This document shows, piece after piece, positions 1-8,377 of a stretch of DNA of 64,000 nucleotides. The DNA is taken from contig NZ_FYEB01000010.1 in NCBI RefSeq assembly GCF_900187445.1, forward strand, positions 1-64,000, in the 5' to 3' direction. A program made the position numbers and the translations under genes. The notes under the pieces were generated by a model. The model saw only the letters and a program-made list of their open reading frames with translations, was not told the DNA's origin and searched no databases. The DNA comes from Pseudomonas sp. Irchel s3b2. Its GTDB lineage: Bacteria > Pseudomonadota > Gammaproteobacteria > Pseudomonadales > Pseudomonadaceae. Each line of letters begins with the position of its first letter. Position 1 is the first letter of the stretch.

Positions 1-127
1 CACGGGCCAGCTGGAAGGCATAAACAATCGAATAAAGGTCATTAAGCGGATGGCGTACGGTTACCGGGACAGCGAATTCTTTTTCATGAAGATCAAGAGC
101 GTCTTTCCCGGTAATCCGTGAAGAACC
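1..127 (+). mobile_element. Right end of an ISL3-family insertion sequence
   Basis: The transposase C-terminus is followed at once by AAGAACC (121-127). That matches the outer end expected for ISL3-family inverted repeats, which begin GG(T/C)TCTT. The next eight bases (128-135) are all T, which fits the 8-bp AT-rich target duplication this family makes. The left end lies outside the window, so the duplication cannot be confirmed here. Confidence 0.65.
2..121 (+). CDS. ISL3-family transposase, C-terminal fragment
   Basis: An open frame enters from the left edge and encodes 39 residues before a TGA at 119-121. It contains the stretch GQLEGINNRIKVIKRMAYGY, the conserved C-terminal end of ISL3-type DDE transposases, followed by a hydrophobic FFFMKIK segment. 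The enzyme would cut and join the ends of its own element. Only the tail is visible, so activity and the exact element cannot be judged. The stop lies six bases before the inferred IS end, which is typical of these compact elements. Confidence 0.75.
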   Translation, partial: TGQLEGINNRIKVIKRMAYGYRDSEFFFMKIKSVFPGNP

Positions 128-382
128 TTTTTTTTGCCCTTGGAAAAGGTTTCGTCGATCAACGTACTTTTCCCATCCAGGCATTTTTCTGACCCGATCA
201 CTCGCCCCCAACCAAAATCCCCGATCCCGTGCAAGCCGCCAACCATCGGACGCGAAATCATTTCGCTACTAAACTCGGGACAAGCATGCTCAGGTGCAGG
301 ATCATAGCCAGCACGCGACCGACGCCTACCCGGCGGCAAGGTACACAACAATAGCCAGCCCACTTTAGAGGGCATTACCCAA
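128..382. other. Gap between IS end and LysR gene
   Basis: This gap of about 255 bp starts with the eight-T tract next to the IS end. I see no convincing coding frame, repeat or terminator in it. It should contain the promoter of the LysR gene that follows, but no clear -35/-10 pair stands out. Confidence 0.4.
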
Positions 383-1309
383 ATGGATAGCAGAACCTTA
401 CGTAACCTCATGCGCATTGTGCAGACCGGCTCATTGTCGGCGGCGGCAGAGCATTCCTGTTTGACCGTGCAGGCATTGGCCGCGCAGTTGAACAAGGTCG
501 AAGAGCAGTTCGGTTTTCGGTTGTTTCGTCGCTCCAACAAGGGGCTGACTCTGACAACGCAGGGCACGGAGCTCACGCCCTACATGGACAAAGTGTTGGT
601 CGCTACGCGGCAACTGGAAGAGAAAGTCGCCGCGCTCAAGGTGCCTGGGCAGCGCACGCTCAAGGTTGCGCTTAATACCACGCTCTCGGCCGACTTCAAC
701 CGGCGAATGATCGGACGCCTCTTTGAGGTTTTTCCTGATTATCAGCTGGAATTCAGCTACGCGGAGTCGATGGAAAACCTCAGTAAGTTGAAGAATGAAG
801 ACTTCGACCTGGCCGTGCTGATCGGCCCGCAGCAACCGGGGTTATCCAGCATTGCCCTGCCCGAGGTACAGGTGCAGGTGGTCGGTGCTCATTGCGGTCA
901 GGAGAACGATCCGCTGATGCTGCTCGGCAATAAGGTTCAGGTTCGACCGGCCGACGATTGTCCGTATTCCCACAGCTTCTTGCGCTTTCTCGACTCCGGT
1001 CTTGGCAATTACGAGTCAGGCAAGCGGATGATCTATTCCTGCAGCGAGACCCTGACCCTGTCGTTGATCACGCAAATGGACGGCCTCGGCATGGTTTCCC
1101 GTGAGGCAGCCCTGCGTAACGGCTTGACCATTTTCCCGGGTTTCGAGGATTCCCTCGAAGTACGGCTGGCGGTCAATAACCCCGAGTTGTCGGGCCAGGC
1201 CCTGAACGACGTGGTCGCTCTGTCGCTACATGAACGATCCGAGCGCAATGTACGCAGCCGTCCCAACCGCCACACTGAGAAAGAGGTTTTTGCTGAAATA
1301 CGCACATAA
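383..1309 (+). CDS. LysR-type transcriptional regulator
   Basis: This 308-residue protein has a typical LysR N-terminal helix-turn-helix (about residues 2-60, with the signature SLSAAAEHSCLTVQALAAQL) and a periplasmic-binding-like effector domain (about 90-290). LysR proteins activate or repress nearby genes in response to a small ligand. It converges on the azlDC/dioxygenase operon, which is a plausible target though usual LysR targets are divergent. Its last roughly 27 codons run antisense through the 3' end of azlD (84-bp overlap), so the basic C-terminal tail may not be native. The ligand is unknown. Confidence 0.85.
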   Translation: MDSRTLRNLMRIVQTGSLSAAAEHSCLTVQALAAQLNKVEEQFGFRLFRRSNKGLTLTTQGTELTPYMDKVLVATRQLEEKVAALKVPGQRTLKVALNTTLSADFNRRMIGRLFEVFPDYQLEFSYAESMENLSKLKNEDFDLAVLIGPQQPGLSSIALPEVQVQVVGAHCGQENDPLMLLGNKVQVRPADDCPYSHSFLRFLDSGLGNYESGKRMIYSCSETLTLSLITQMDGLGMVSREAALRNGLTIFPGFEDSLEVRLAVNNPELSGQALNDVVALSLHERSERNVRSRPNRHTEKEVFAEIRT

Positions 1310-1543
1310 CAACGTCGGAATCGCTGCATAGAATTCCGGGCGATCGAGCTGCACCTGTTGATCCTTGATCAACAGGGGCGTGAGGCTGATTGCAGCGACG
1401 ATCGCCACCGGCAGGTATTCCAGCGCCCGGGCGACCAAGGGTGGCCAATGGTCAGTGCTCACCTGCAGCGGCAACGCGCGCGGCAGGAACGTCACGGCCA
1501 TCATCAGCACGACGACCAGGATCAGGAACGTTTGGTCAGGCAT
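1226..1543 (-). CDS. azlD: AzlD-family branched-chain amino acid export subunit
   Basis: This 105-residue, strongly hydrophobic protein has about four membrane segments. It begins MPDQTFLILVVVLMMAVTFL and includes the family-typical PRALP motif near residue 21. AzlD pairs with AzlC in the inner membrane to export branched-chain amino acids and analogues. Its start lies inside the end of azlC (22-bp overlap), which indicates translational coupling. The 3' end overlaps the convergent LysR gene by 84 bp. The substrate here is inferred from the neighbouring amino-acid dioxygenase to be a hydroxylated or branched-chain amino acid. Confidence 0.85.
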   Translation of the reverse strand: MPDQTFLILVVVLMMAVTFLPRALPLQVSTDHWPPLVARALEYLPVAIVAAISLTPLLIKDQQVQLDRPEFYAAIPTLLCAYFSKNLFLSVAVGTAAYIALGSFM

Positions 1544-2238
1544 ACACCCACCCCGCAGCCCACGAATGTGGCGATGAATACGTTGAAGGGTGAATTGCCG
1601 ACCAGGCTCAAGACACCCATGCAGGCGACCGCGGCCAGTGCGGCGATCAGTTTGTTGCGGGTGTTGCACAGCGATACCAGCACGTAGAGCATCATCGCGG
1701 TCAGCGCATAGTCGAGCTGATATTTGATCAGGTGCGCCGCGTACTGCGCGCAGATTGCGCCCAGCAAACCGCCCAGCACCCACGACGTGTGGCAATACAG
1801 ATTGAAGCCGATCAGGTAACGCACATTGACCGGGGTGCCCTTGCCCAGTTTGACGCTGTGGAAGGCGAACGATTCATCGGTCAGCCCGCCCGCATAACAC
1901 CAGCGCTCGAGACGACTGAGCCCCATTGCCTGCAAGGCCTTGGCCATGTAGACCGACATCAGCATGTGCCGTGCATTGATCAGAAACGTGGTGAGGATGA
2001 TGGTGGTCAGCGACGCGCCGCTGGAGATCAGCGCCAGAGCAGCGAACTGCGAGGCACCGGCGTAGACGAACAAGCACATCGCGACCGGTAGCCACACGGG
2101 CAAACCGGCATTGACGGCCATCAAACCAAATACGAACGACACCGTGAAGTAACCCGCCACTACCGGGCTGGCTTCAGCGAAGGTGCGCGAGGGCTGGGGC
2201 TCGACCATTAGCGGCTGGCTGCTGGACGTCTCATTCAT
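1522..2238 (-). CDS. azlC: AzlC-family branched-chain amino acid exporter
   Basis: This 238-residue integral membrane protein has the AzlC hallmarks: an FVYAGASQFAAL motif near residues 58-69, an NARHMLMS motif near 88, and several hydrophobic helices. AzlC forms the main channel of the AzlCD export system in the inner membrane. It overlaps the preceding GNAT gene by 4 bp (ATGA) and the following azlD by 22 bp, so all three are one transcription unit with the upstream dioxygenase. No substrate can be read from the sequence alone. Confidence 0.9.
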   Translation of the reverse strand: MNETSSSQPLMVEPQPSRTFAEASPVVAGYFTVSFVFGLMAVNAGLPVWLPVAMCLFVYAGASQFAALALISSGASLTTIILTTFLINARHMLMSVYMAKALQAMGLSRLERWCYAGGLTDESFAFHSVKLGKGTPVNVRYLIGFNLYCHTSWVLGGLLGAICAQYAAHLIKYQLDYALTAMMLYVLVSLCNTRNKLIAALAAVACMGVLSLVGNSPFNVFIATFVGCGVGVCLTKRS

Positions 2239-2681
2239 AGGTCCCTCTCAAAGGTCGTTTCGCCGCGTGGCTCGCAAAAGCCCTGGGCACTCCAAAAACG
2301 TTTGCCGGCAAGGTTAGCATCGTCGACAAACAGGAACATCCGCAGCACGCCCACCCGTTTCATGTCCGCCGAGGCCGCTTCCACCAGGCGCTGACCGACG
2401 CCTTGGGCGCGATACTGCGGGCTCACCGCCAAGTGATTGATGGTGCCACGGCTGCCGAGCATGCCGCCCAATACCGCGCCGACCACTTCGCCACAGACAT
2501 CGACCGCGAGGAACGCGATGGTAGTTTTCTGCACCAACACACCGCGCAGGCATTTGGCGTCCTGCCATTCACAGAACGACACTTCTTCGAATTGCCGAAA
2601 GAAGCGCTCCAGGCGTTGGGCATCCTTGGCCGTCGCGCGCTGCAGCATCACCCGTGCGGGGCACTCGGCGATGTGCATCAT
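2235..2681 (-). CDS. GNAT-family N-acetyltransferase
   Basis: This is a single GNAT domain protein of about 148 residues. It shows the acetyl-CoA loop pattern QYRAQGVGQRLVEAA (motif A) and a C-terminal FVDDANLAGKRFWSAQGF segment typical of the family. Such enzymes transfer an acetyl group from acetyl-CoA to an amine. A TTG at 2705 would lengthen it and overlap the dioxygenase gene; I prefer the ATG at 2681, although neither has a strong ribosome site. Its place between an amino-acid dioxygenase and an exporter suggests it may acetylate the same amino acid or its product. That role is inference. Confidence 0.8.
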   Translation of the reverse strand: MMHIAECPARVMLQRATAKDAQRLERFFRQFEEVSFCEWQDAKCLRGVLVQKTTIAFLAVDVCGEVVGAVLGGMLGSRGTINHLAVSPQYRAQGVGQRLVEAASADMKRVGVLRMFLFVDDANLAGKRFWSAQGFCEPRGETTFERDL

Positions 2682-2694
2682 GGGGTCTAGCTGT

Positions 2695-3441
2695 TCAGCG
2701 AACAATGTCGAAAGCGGTCCCGGGCCGCGAGAAGGAAATGGCCAGAATCTGCCGATAGGCCATTTCGTGAGCGTGGGTGTTGCGTGCCGGTGTCACGTAG
2801 TGACGCATGTCGCGATCGAGGAAGTAGGTGGTGTCGAGGATTTCCAGATAGGTCGTCACCGCCAATTGTTCCTCTTGGGCCGAATACAAACGGCTCTCCG
2901 CCCCATCCACGTTGTTGCGGCCCCAGAAATGCACACCGCTGAACGGATAACCGTCGCAGTGAATACCTTCCGGGGTGATTTCCAGTTGCTTGCCCGGCTT
3001 GATCTCGATGCGGATCTGATGAATCTGGCATTGCCAGATTTCGTCGTGCAACTCCGGCGGCAATACGTTTTTGTACACCTCGAAATCCGCATCGATGAGG
3101 CTGCGCATCACCGGCGAATTGATGACTTCATTAGAGAAATCCTGGAAGTGCCGCTCAAGTCCCCCGACATAGCTGTTGTTGGCCTTCGATTGCACGTAGG
3201 CGCGGTGTTCCAGCTGCTTCAAGTCACGGGTGACCGGGTTGTATTCGAAATCACTGTAACGACGGAAACGCATGCCCGCATCGGCCTGGCCGTAATAACT
3301 GTCCGGCTCCATGCTTTCCCAACTTTTGGTCAATCTGACGAAGTCGGAAAAATGACCGAAGAGATTGAAGTCGGCTCCCTTGACGTTGACATACTTGTCG
3401 CGCCGTAGCGATTCGCCAACTTCTCTGTTCAACACGATCAT
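2695..3441 (-). CDS. 2OG-Fe(II) dioxygenase, L-isoleucine hydroxylase (IDO)-like
   Basis: This 248-residue protein resembles the bacterial free-amino-acid dioxygenase family that includes the Bacillus thuringiensis L-isoleucine 4-hydroxylase. An HxD iron-binding motif (H161, D163 in GIHCDGYPFSGVHFWGR), a distal histidine in NTHAH (H223 or H225) and an arginine (R230) for 2-oxoglutarate fit that fold, and the length is close to IDO's. The start ATG has a GGAG ribosome site eight bases upstream. It is the first gene of an operon with a GNAT and azlCD, which supports a free amino acid as substrate. Which amino acid, and the hydroxylation position, are not shown. Confidence 0.78.
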   Translation of the reverse strand: MIVLNREVGESLRRDKYVNVKGADFNLFGHFSDFVRLTKSWESMEPDSYYGQADAGMRFRRYSDFEYNPVTRDLKQLEHRAYVQSKANNSYVGGLERHFQDFSNEVINSPVMRSLIDADFEVYKNVLPPELHDEIWQCQIHQIRIEIKPGKQLEITPEGIHCDGYPFSGVHFWGRNNVDGAESRLYSAQEEQLAVTTYLEILDTTYFLDRDMRHYVTPARNTHAHEMAYRQILAISFSRPGTAFDIVR

Positions 3442-3646
3442 TACCAGGTCTCCGCTGCATTTAGCGGCTTAATCTAGTAGGTGCAGGATTTGCGGCCCAT
3501 GAGAAAGAATTTCAGGCATATCAAGGGTTGCTTGAAACGCGGTATGAAATTGCTTTAATTCGACTTTTTATGAGGAAAACAGTCGTTTCAGATGCTTTTC
3601 CAGGGTTATGAGGCAAAAGAACCAAACCAGTCAGGAGTTTTTAAAT
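3442..3646. other. Gap upstream of dioxygenase operon
   Basis: About 205 bp, noticeably AT-rich near 3540-3600. It must carry the promoter of the minus-strand dioxygenase operon and the end of the DsbA-like gene. I see no clear terminator or operator palindrome. Confidence 0.35.
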
Positions 3647-4318
3647 TCAATGGGCACAGCCGTCGAGACCACAGATTTGAAACGCGGATGAAGACTCTTT
3701 TGCCACAAGTGACTGGTTCAACCATTGGGCGAAGGCTTGCGGCTTGCCGAGCCACGGGCCTATGTCGACCAGGGTGAACTGGCCATCCTGTTCCAGCGCG
3801 AAGGTCGGGAAACCCTGACCGCCAACATTTGCCAAGAGTGCGCGACTGTCCTTGATATGGCGCTCGGTGTCGGCTTCATTAAATGCCTGTTGGAACGCCT
3901 CAAGTTCAAGACCTGTCTGTATGGCGAGTTCCAGCAGAACGGCTTCGTCAGCGATGCGTCGACCCTCTACGTAATGAGCCGTCTGCAAACGCCCCAGCAA
4001 CGCTAGACCGCGTCCAGCGATCTGCTCGGCTGCCAGCACGGCGGCAATCGGCGGCGCGGAATCGAACACCGCCGTCACATCGCGGAGCAAACCCTCAAAA
4101 TACGCCTCACCAAACGGCTGGCCGGTGTACTCGGCAATGCGTCGATCGTGGGGCATAACGTAATTGCGCAGTTGTGGCGAAACGGTCTGGCGGTTGGCGC
4201 CGGTCATCATGCCGCCACCGTGGGCGATCACTGGCAATACGGCTTGGGCAGCCTGGACCAATGGTTTGGCGCCGTAACACCAGCCGCACAGAGGGTCGTA
4301 AATGTAGTGAAGGATCAT
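3647..4318 (-). CDS. DsbA-family thiol oxidoreductase
   Basis: This 223-residue thioredoxin-fold protein has an N-terminal redox motif CGWC (residues 11-14, in YDPLCGWCYG) and a C-terminal GGQGFPTFAL segment carrying the cis-proline region of DsbA/FrnE proteins. It has no signal peptide, so it probably acts in the cytoplasm, unlike classical DsbA. A GGAG site eight bases before the ATG supports the start. The last residues contain two more cysteines (QICGLDGCAH), which could form a second redox pair or a metal site. The substrate is unknown. Confidence 0.85.
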   Translation of the reverse strand: MILHYIYDPLCGWCYGAKPLVQAAQAVLPVIAHGGGMMTGANRQTVSPQLRNYVMPHDRRIAEYTGQPFGEAYFEGLLRDVTAVFDSAPPIAAVLAAEQIAGRGLALLGRLQTAHYVEGRRIADEAVLLELAIQTGLELEAFQQAFNEADTERHIKDSRALLANVGGQGFPTFALEQDGQFTLVDIGPWLGKPQAFAQWLNQSLVAKESSSAFQICGLDGCAH

Positions 4319-4513
4319 GGGGAAAACTCCGGCAACAAAGTAAGAAAACTCAATGCCGGCAGATTAATCCCCAGACAGTTTCGGAAAAACGCTGGAATGG
4401 CTTTCAGTCTGTTTCATGAATCGGTCGAATACGCCCCTAATACTTTTGTACCAATCACGACATAACTTGAAACAATCAAACGAAGAAACCATTCAAGAAC
4501 AATTAACGAAAGT

Positions 4514-4533
4514 AAATAACAAGCATTACCATT
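4514..4533 (+). promoter_or_regulatory. Weak Fur-box-like sequence
   Basis: The AT-rich stretch AAATAACAAGCATTACCATT, about 40 bp before the TonB receptor start, partly matches the repeated NATWAT hexamers of Fur sites. A Fur site is expected before a siderophore receptor, but the match is imperfect. Confidence 0.35.
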
Positions 4534-4573
4534 CGCGCCCTCGATTTTCTCTACCCTTCCGGATGCGCTTTAG

Positions 4574-6667
4574 ATGCCTGCCCCCTTCCGCCTTACGCCC
4601 GTCACCCTTGGGCTCTCCGTTTTTTTGTCTGCCGGTTTTACCTGCGCCGCCACGACTGTTTTACCCGAGACCTCGATCAGCGCCGAAGCGCAAGCTGACG
4701 ATCCACGCGTAAAGGAAACCAGCACTGCGACGCGCACTGCGACACCGGTGCGTTATGTGCCGCAGGCCATCGATTCGGTGAAAACCGCGAACGTGGTGGA
4801 TTACGGCACTAACGATCTGGGCACGGCGCTGAGCGGTATCCCTAACGTCAGCAGTGGTGCCGACACCCGCTTCGATAGCCTGCGCATCCGTGGTTTCGAC
4901 GCCAGCAACGACTTCTATCTCGATGGCATCCGTGACGACAGCCAGTACGTGCGCGACTTGCACAACATCGAACGCATCGAAGTCCTCAAAGGCCCGGCAG
5001 CGGTGTTGTATGGACGTGGCAGCCAAGGCGGGATCGTCAACCGGGTCAGCAAGCTGCCGGAGTTCGGCCGCCGCTCGACCCTTGAAGCCCAGGGCGGCAG
5101 CGACGATCTGCGTAGTCTTTATGCCGACCTCAGCACCGATCCGAGCGAGAACATCAGCCTGCGCCTGAACATGGGCAACATGGACCAAAACAGCTTCCGC
5201 GACGGTGTCAGCGGCAATCGCCAACTGTTCGCGCCGTCCATGAGCTGGCAACTGACGCCCGACCTGAACTGGTTGGTGCAATACGAATACAGCCGCTACA
5301 ACCGTACGCCGGATCGCGGTATCCCAGGGGTCAATGGGCGCCCGGCGGACGTAGGACGGGACACGACCTACGGCAGCGAGCACGATTTCATCGACGACAA
5401 GTCGCAATCCCTGCGCTCGAAACTCAGCTATGAACTCAGCGATAACTGGCAGCTGCGCCATACCTTGGGTGTGTTCAAGCTCAACAGCGATTTCGACAAC
5501 ACTTACCTGACCGGTTACACCCCGGCAACCAACAAGGTCACTCGCCAGCACTGGCAGCAAGACCTGACCACCCGCAACGTCTATAACAACATCGAGCTGG
5601 AAGGCGGCTTCGACACACTCGGCCTGGAGCATCGCCTGCTGACCGGTATCGAGATCGGCAGCCAGCGTCGCGATCCGACGCTGTATAACGCAGCAACCTC
5701 CGGACCCGGTAGTTCCCCAGTACCGGCGCTGGACTTGTACAACCCGAATCGCGATTTGCGCCACACCGGGCGCATGCAGGTGTCGAGCAGCACCCATACC
5801 GAAGTCGAAAGCCGTGCGGTGTACGTGCAGGATCAACTGCGTCTGAACGATCAATGGCAACTGCTTGCCGGTTTGCGTTACGACACTTTTGATATCGAAT
5901 CGACCAACAAGCTGCGGGGCATTTCCGAAGATCGTGACAGCCACAGCACCAGCCCGCGTGTAGGCGTGGTCTGGACGCCGCTGCAGAATCACTCCTTCTA
6001 CGCATCCTGGACCAAGACCTTTTCCCCGGTCGGCGGCGGCTTGATCGGCATCACCCCAGGCGCGGCCGGCAACAGCAACGACCTGAGTCCCGAGCTGACC
6101 AAGCAGAAGGAAATCGGCGTGAAGAGCGACTGGCTCGACGATCGCCTGAGCACTACGCTGGCGATCTATGAACTGGAACTCTCCAACCGTCGCACCAGCG
6201 ACCCGAACGATCCGACCGTGACATTGCTCACCGGCCTGCAACGCTCCCGCGGGATCGAGCTGACCGGCACCGGCAAGATCTCTGGCAACTGGTACGTGCG
6301 CGGTGGCGTGGGCGTACAGGACGCCACGGTCGAGAAGGATAACAACGGCTTCGAAGGCAAACGCATCAGCAACGTGGCTAAGCGCAACGGAAGCCTGTTC
6401 CTGACCTGGAAACCGGAAATGGGCTGGTACGCCGAAACCGGTTTGACCTTGGTGGGTCAGCGTTACGCCGACAACCTCAACACTACCGTGCTGCCAGGTT
6501 ACGGCCGTTGGGATGCATTGGCCGGCTTCCGGCACAAGGATTGGGATTTGCGGGCGGCACTGAACAACATCACCGATCGCGAGTATTACTCGTCGGCCAC
6601 CAGTGCGGCACAGATTCAACCTGGCGCACCACGGAGCCTGGTCGTGACCGGTACTTACAGCTTCTAA
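4574..6667 (+). CDS. TonB-dependent siderophore receptor
   Basis: This 697-residue outer-membrane receptor has an N-terminal signal peptide (about residues 1-25, ending near TCAA), a plug domain (about 50-170, with DSLRIRGFDASNDFYLDGIRD split around residue 100 and a KGPAAVLYGRGSQGG signature), and a 22-strand beta-barrel ending in the terminal phenylalanine (TGTYSF) used for outer-membrane insertion. It would import a ferric siderophore using TonB energy. It lacks the extra N-terminal signalling domain of FpvA-type transducers. Its size and plug motifs recall catecholate receptors (Fiu/PiuA type), but the ligand is unproven. It is monocistronic, with a weak Fur-like site upstream. Confidence 0.9.
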   Translation: MPAPFRLTPVTLGLSVFLSAGFTCAATTVLPETSISAEAQADDPRVKETSTATRTATPVRYVPQAIDSVKTANVVDYGTNDLGTALSGIPNVSSGADTRFDSLRIRGFDASNDFYLDGIRDDSQYVRDLHNIERIEVLKGPAAVLYGRGSQGGIVNRVSKLPEFGRRSTLEAQGGSDDLRSLYADLSTDPSENISLRLNMGNMDQNSFRDGVSGNRQLFAPSMSWQLTPDLNWLVQYEYSRYNRTPDRGIPGVNGRPADVGRDTTYGSEHDFIDDKSQSLRSKLSYELSDNWQLRHTLGVFKLNSDFDNTYLTGYTPATNKVTRQHWQQDLTTRNVYNNIELEGGFDTLGLEHRLLTGIEIGSQRRDPTLYNAATSGPGSSPVPALDLYNPNRDLRHTGRMQVSSSTHTEVESRAVYVQDQLRLNDQWQLLAGLRYDTFDIESTNKLRGISEDRDSHSTSPRVGVVWTPLQNHSFYASWTKTFSPVGGGLIGITPGAAGNSNDLSPELTKQKEIGVKSDWLDDRLSTTLAIYELELSNRRTSDPNDPTVTLLTGLQRSRGIELTGTGKISGNWYVRGGVGVQDATVEKDNNGFEGKRISNVAKRNGSLFLTWKPEMGWYAETGLTLVGQRYADNLNTTVLPGYGRWDALAGFRHKDWDLRAALNNITDREYYSSATSAAQIQPGAPRSLVVTGTYSF

Positions 6668-6688
6668 ACACTGTTGATACGGTTTGGG

Positions 6689-6723
6689 TTGATCGTTCCC
6701 ACGCTCTGCGTGGGAACGATCAA
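6689..6723. repeat. Short REP palindrome (GATCGTTCCCACGC family)
   Basis: Perfect inverted repeat with 16-bp arms TTGATCGTTCCCACGC and a 3-base loop. It is the short form of a family seen at seven other places in the window, for example 55281-55313. Confidence 0.9.
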
Positions 6724-6758
6724 TGATCTCCAGTGCTCATAAAACCTTTCGCCCATAA

Positions 6759-6788
6759 AAAAAGCGCCGCCTTCCCGGCAGCGCTTTT
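6759..6788. terminator. Bidirectional Rho-independent terminator
   Basis: GC-rich stem with arms AAAAGCGC and GCGCTTTT around a GCC/GGC inner pair, with A and T runs on both sides. It lies between the convergent TonB receptor and the small gene at 6810-7022 and can serve both. Confidence 0.75.
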
Positions 6789-6809
6789 ATCAATCCGTTG
6801 TTTTTCTTC

Positions 6810-7022
6810 TTATCCTTCCATCACATCCCACAGTGCTTCCAGTTCCGCCTCGCTGAATAAACCAGCGGGGTAGCGCTCGATCATCATCCGGCGCGGATCA
6901 GGTTCTCTGATCTGACGCGTTCCATTGGACTTCAACCATTGCGCCAAGACCTGGAGCGATTCGCTGTTAACTGCCAGGGGATGCAGTGCCCGCTCGCTCA
7001 CGACGTTCATTTCGGCGTTCAT
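6810..7022 (-). CDS. Small conserved hypothetical protein
   Basis: A 70-residue acidic protein ending EALWDVMEG, with no membrane segment or recognised domain. The frame continues upstream to a TTG at 7064. The ATG at 7022 is preceded by AGGAGAGAG at seven bases, a strong ribosome site, so I place the start there. The C-terminal half (about residues 35-70) is rich in charged and aromatic residues and could form a small helical fold. Function unknown; its neighbours (receptor and agmatine genes) give no clear hint. Confidence 0.6.
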   Translation of the reverse strand: MNAEMNVVSERALHPLAVNSESLQVLAQWLKSNGTRQIREPDPRRMMIERYPAGLFSEAELEALWDVMEG

Positions 7023-7166
7023 CTCAGCGCTCTCTCCTGGTTTGTGAGCGGCTAACTTATCCAAGGTTTATGACAGAACATCGAAGTTCTCTCCCTCCCC
7101 GTGTTGCGCCATCGAAGATACAAGAGCTGTGCCAATGTTTTCGAAGTGTCGATAAGTGGATACAAA

Positions 7167-7198
7167 AAAGCCCGCGGTCCTGATGGGCTGCGGGCTTT
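7167..7198. terminator. Rho-independent terminator of aguBA
   Basis: Strong hairpin with arms AAAGCCCGC and GCGGGCTTT, about 70 bp past the end of aguA on the minus strand, with T-rich flanks on both strands. Confidence 0.75.
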
Positions 7199-7267
7199 CT
7201 GTGAAACAACGAGGCTGAATCGTTGCTCAATCGATTCTTCAATCAACTCAAGGTGTTACGACCTCAC

Positions 7268-8374
7268 TCACTCCTTGTGCGGGGCTGGCTGTTGTTGGGT
7301 AAGGCAGTGGATGTTACCGCCCCCCAGTAACAATTCACGACCCGGCACCATGACCACTTCGTGTTGCGGGAACAACCTCTGCAAAATCTCTTTGGCCGGA
7401 CCATCCAAGGGGTCGTCGAAGCTCGGCGCGATGATGCCGCCGTTGACGATCAGGAAGTTCACGTAAGAGCCGGCCAGACGAACGGTCGGATTGCGTTCCT
7501 GAGTGCCATCCACCGGATCGACACCTGCGCACTCGTCTTCAGTTGCGTACAGCGGCCCCGGAATCGGCATCTTGTGCACCGTGAACGGGCGCCCCTTGGC
7601 ATCGGTGCTGTTTTGCAGCACGTTCATTGCCGCCTGGCAGCGCGGGTAGTTCGGGTCCTGCGGGTCGTCGGTCCAGGCCAGCAGTACTTCGCCCGGACGC
7701 ACGTAGCAGCAGAAGTTATCCACATGGCCGTCGGTTTCGTCGTTGAACAAACCGTCTGGCAACCAGATGATTTTATCCACAGCCAGATTGGCGCTGAGCA
7801 CCGCTTCGATCTGCGTGCGGTCCATGTGCGGATTGCGATTGCGGTTGAGCAGGCACTCTTCGGTAGTGATCAGGGTGCCTTCGCCATCGACATGGATCGA
7901 ACCGCCTTCGAGCACAAAACCCTCGGTGCGGTAGCGCGGGCTGCGCTCGATTTCGAGGATCTTGCCCGCCACCTGCGAGTCACGGTTCCACGGCGAATAC
8001 AGACCACCGTCGAAACCGCCCCAGGCATTGAAGTCCCAATCCACACCACGGACTTCGCCGCGGTTGTTGATGACGAACGTCGGGCCAGTGTCCCGAACCC
8101 AGGCGTCATCGCTGGACATCTCCACCACACGAATATTCGGCACGTCGAGACGGGCATGAGCATTTTCATACTGGCCAGCGGAGACCGCCACGGTCACCGG
8201 TTCGAATCGCGCGATGGCCTTGGCCACCGCCACATGCGCGGCTTGCGCCGGTTTGCCGCCCAGGCGCCAGTTGTCCGGGCGCTCGGGCCAGACCATCCAG
8301 GTCTGGGTCTGTGGCGCCCATTCGGCTGGCATGTAAAAGCCGTCGGTGCGAGGGGTGCTGTTCAACGTGGTCAT
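7268..8374 (-). CDS. aguA: Agmatine deiminase
   Basis: This 368-residue member of the guanidino-group-modifying superfamily converts agmatine to N-carbamoylputrescine plus ammonia in the cytoplasm. It has the DDAWVRDTGPTF substrate motif near residues 89-100, GGFDGGLYSPW near 119, the DETDGHVDNF motif with the catalytic His, and the nucleophile Cys357 in GGGNIHC near the C-terminus. Length matches characterised AguA. The gene begins 3 bp after aguB, so the two steps from agmatine to putrescine are one operon. Confidence 0.96.
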   Translation of the reverse strand: MTTLNSTPRTDGFYMPAEWAPQTQTWMVWPERPDNWRLGGKPAQAAHVAVAKAIARFEPVTVAVSAGQYENAHARLDVPNIRVVEMSSDDAWVRDTGPTFVINNRGEVRGVDWDFNAWGGFDGGLYSPWNRDSQVAGKILEIERSPRYRTEGFVLEGGSIHVDGEGTLITTEECLLNRNRNPHMDRTQIEAVLSANLAVDKIIWLPDGLFNDETDGHVDNFCCYVRPGEVLLAWTDDPQDPNYPRCQAAMNVLQNSTDAKGRPFTVHKMPIPGPLYATEDECAGVDPVDGTQERNPTVRLAGSYVNFLIVNGGIIAPSFDDPLDGPAKEILQRLFPQHEVVMVPGRELLLGGGNIHCLTQQQPAPHKE

Positions 8375-8377
8375 GGT

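Noticed and set aside
4661..6619. Open frame of about 650 codons antisense to the TonB receptor
   Set aside because: It mirrors the GC-rich codon pattern of the receptor, has no recognisable domain and no ribosome site; a shadow frame.
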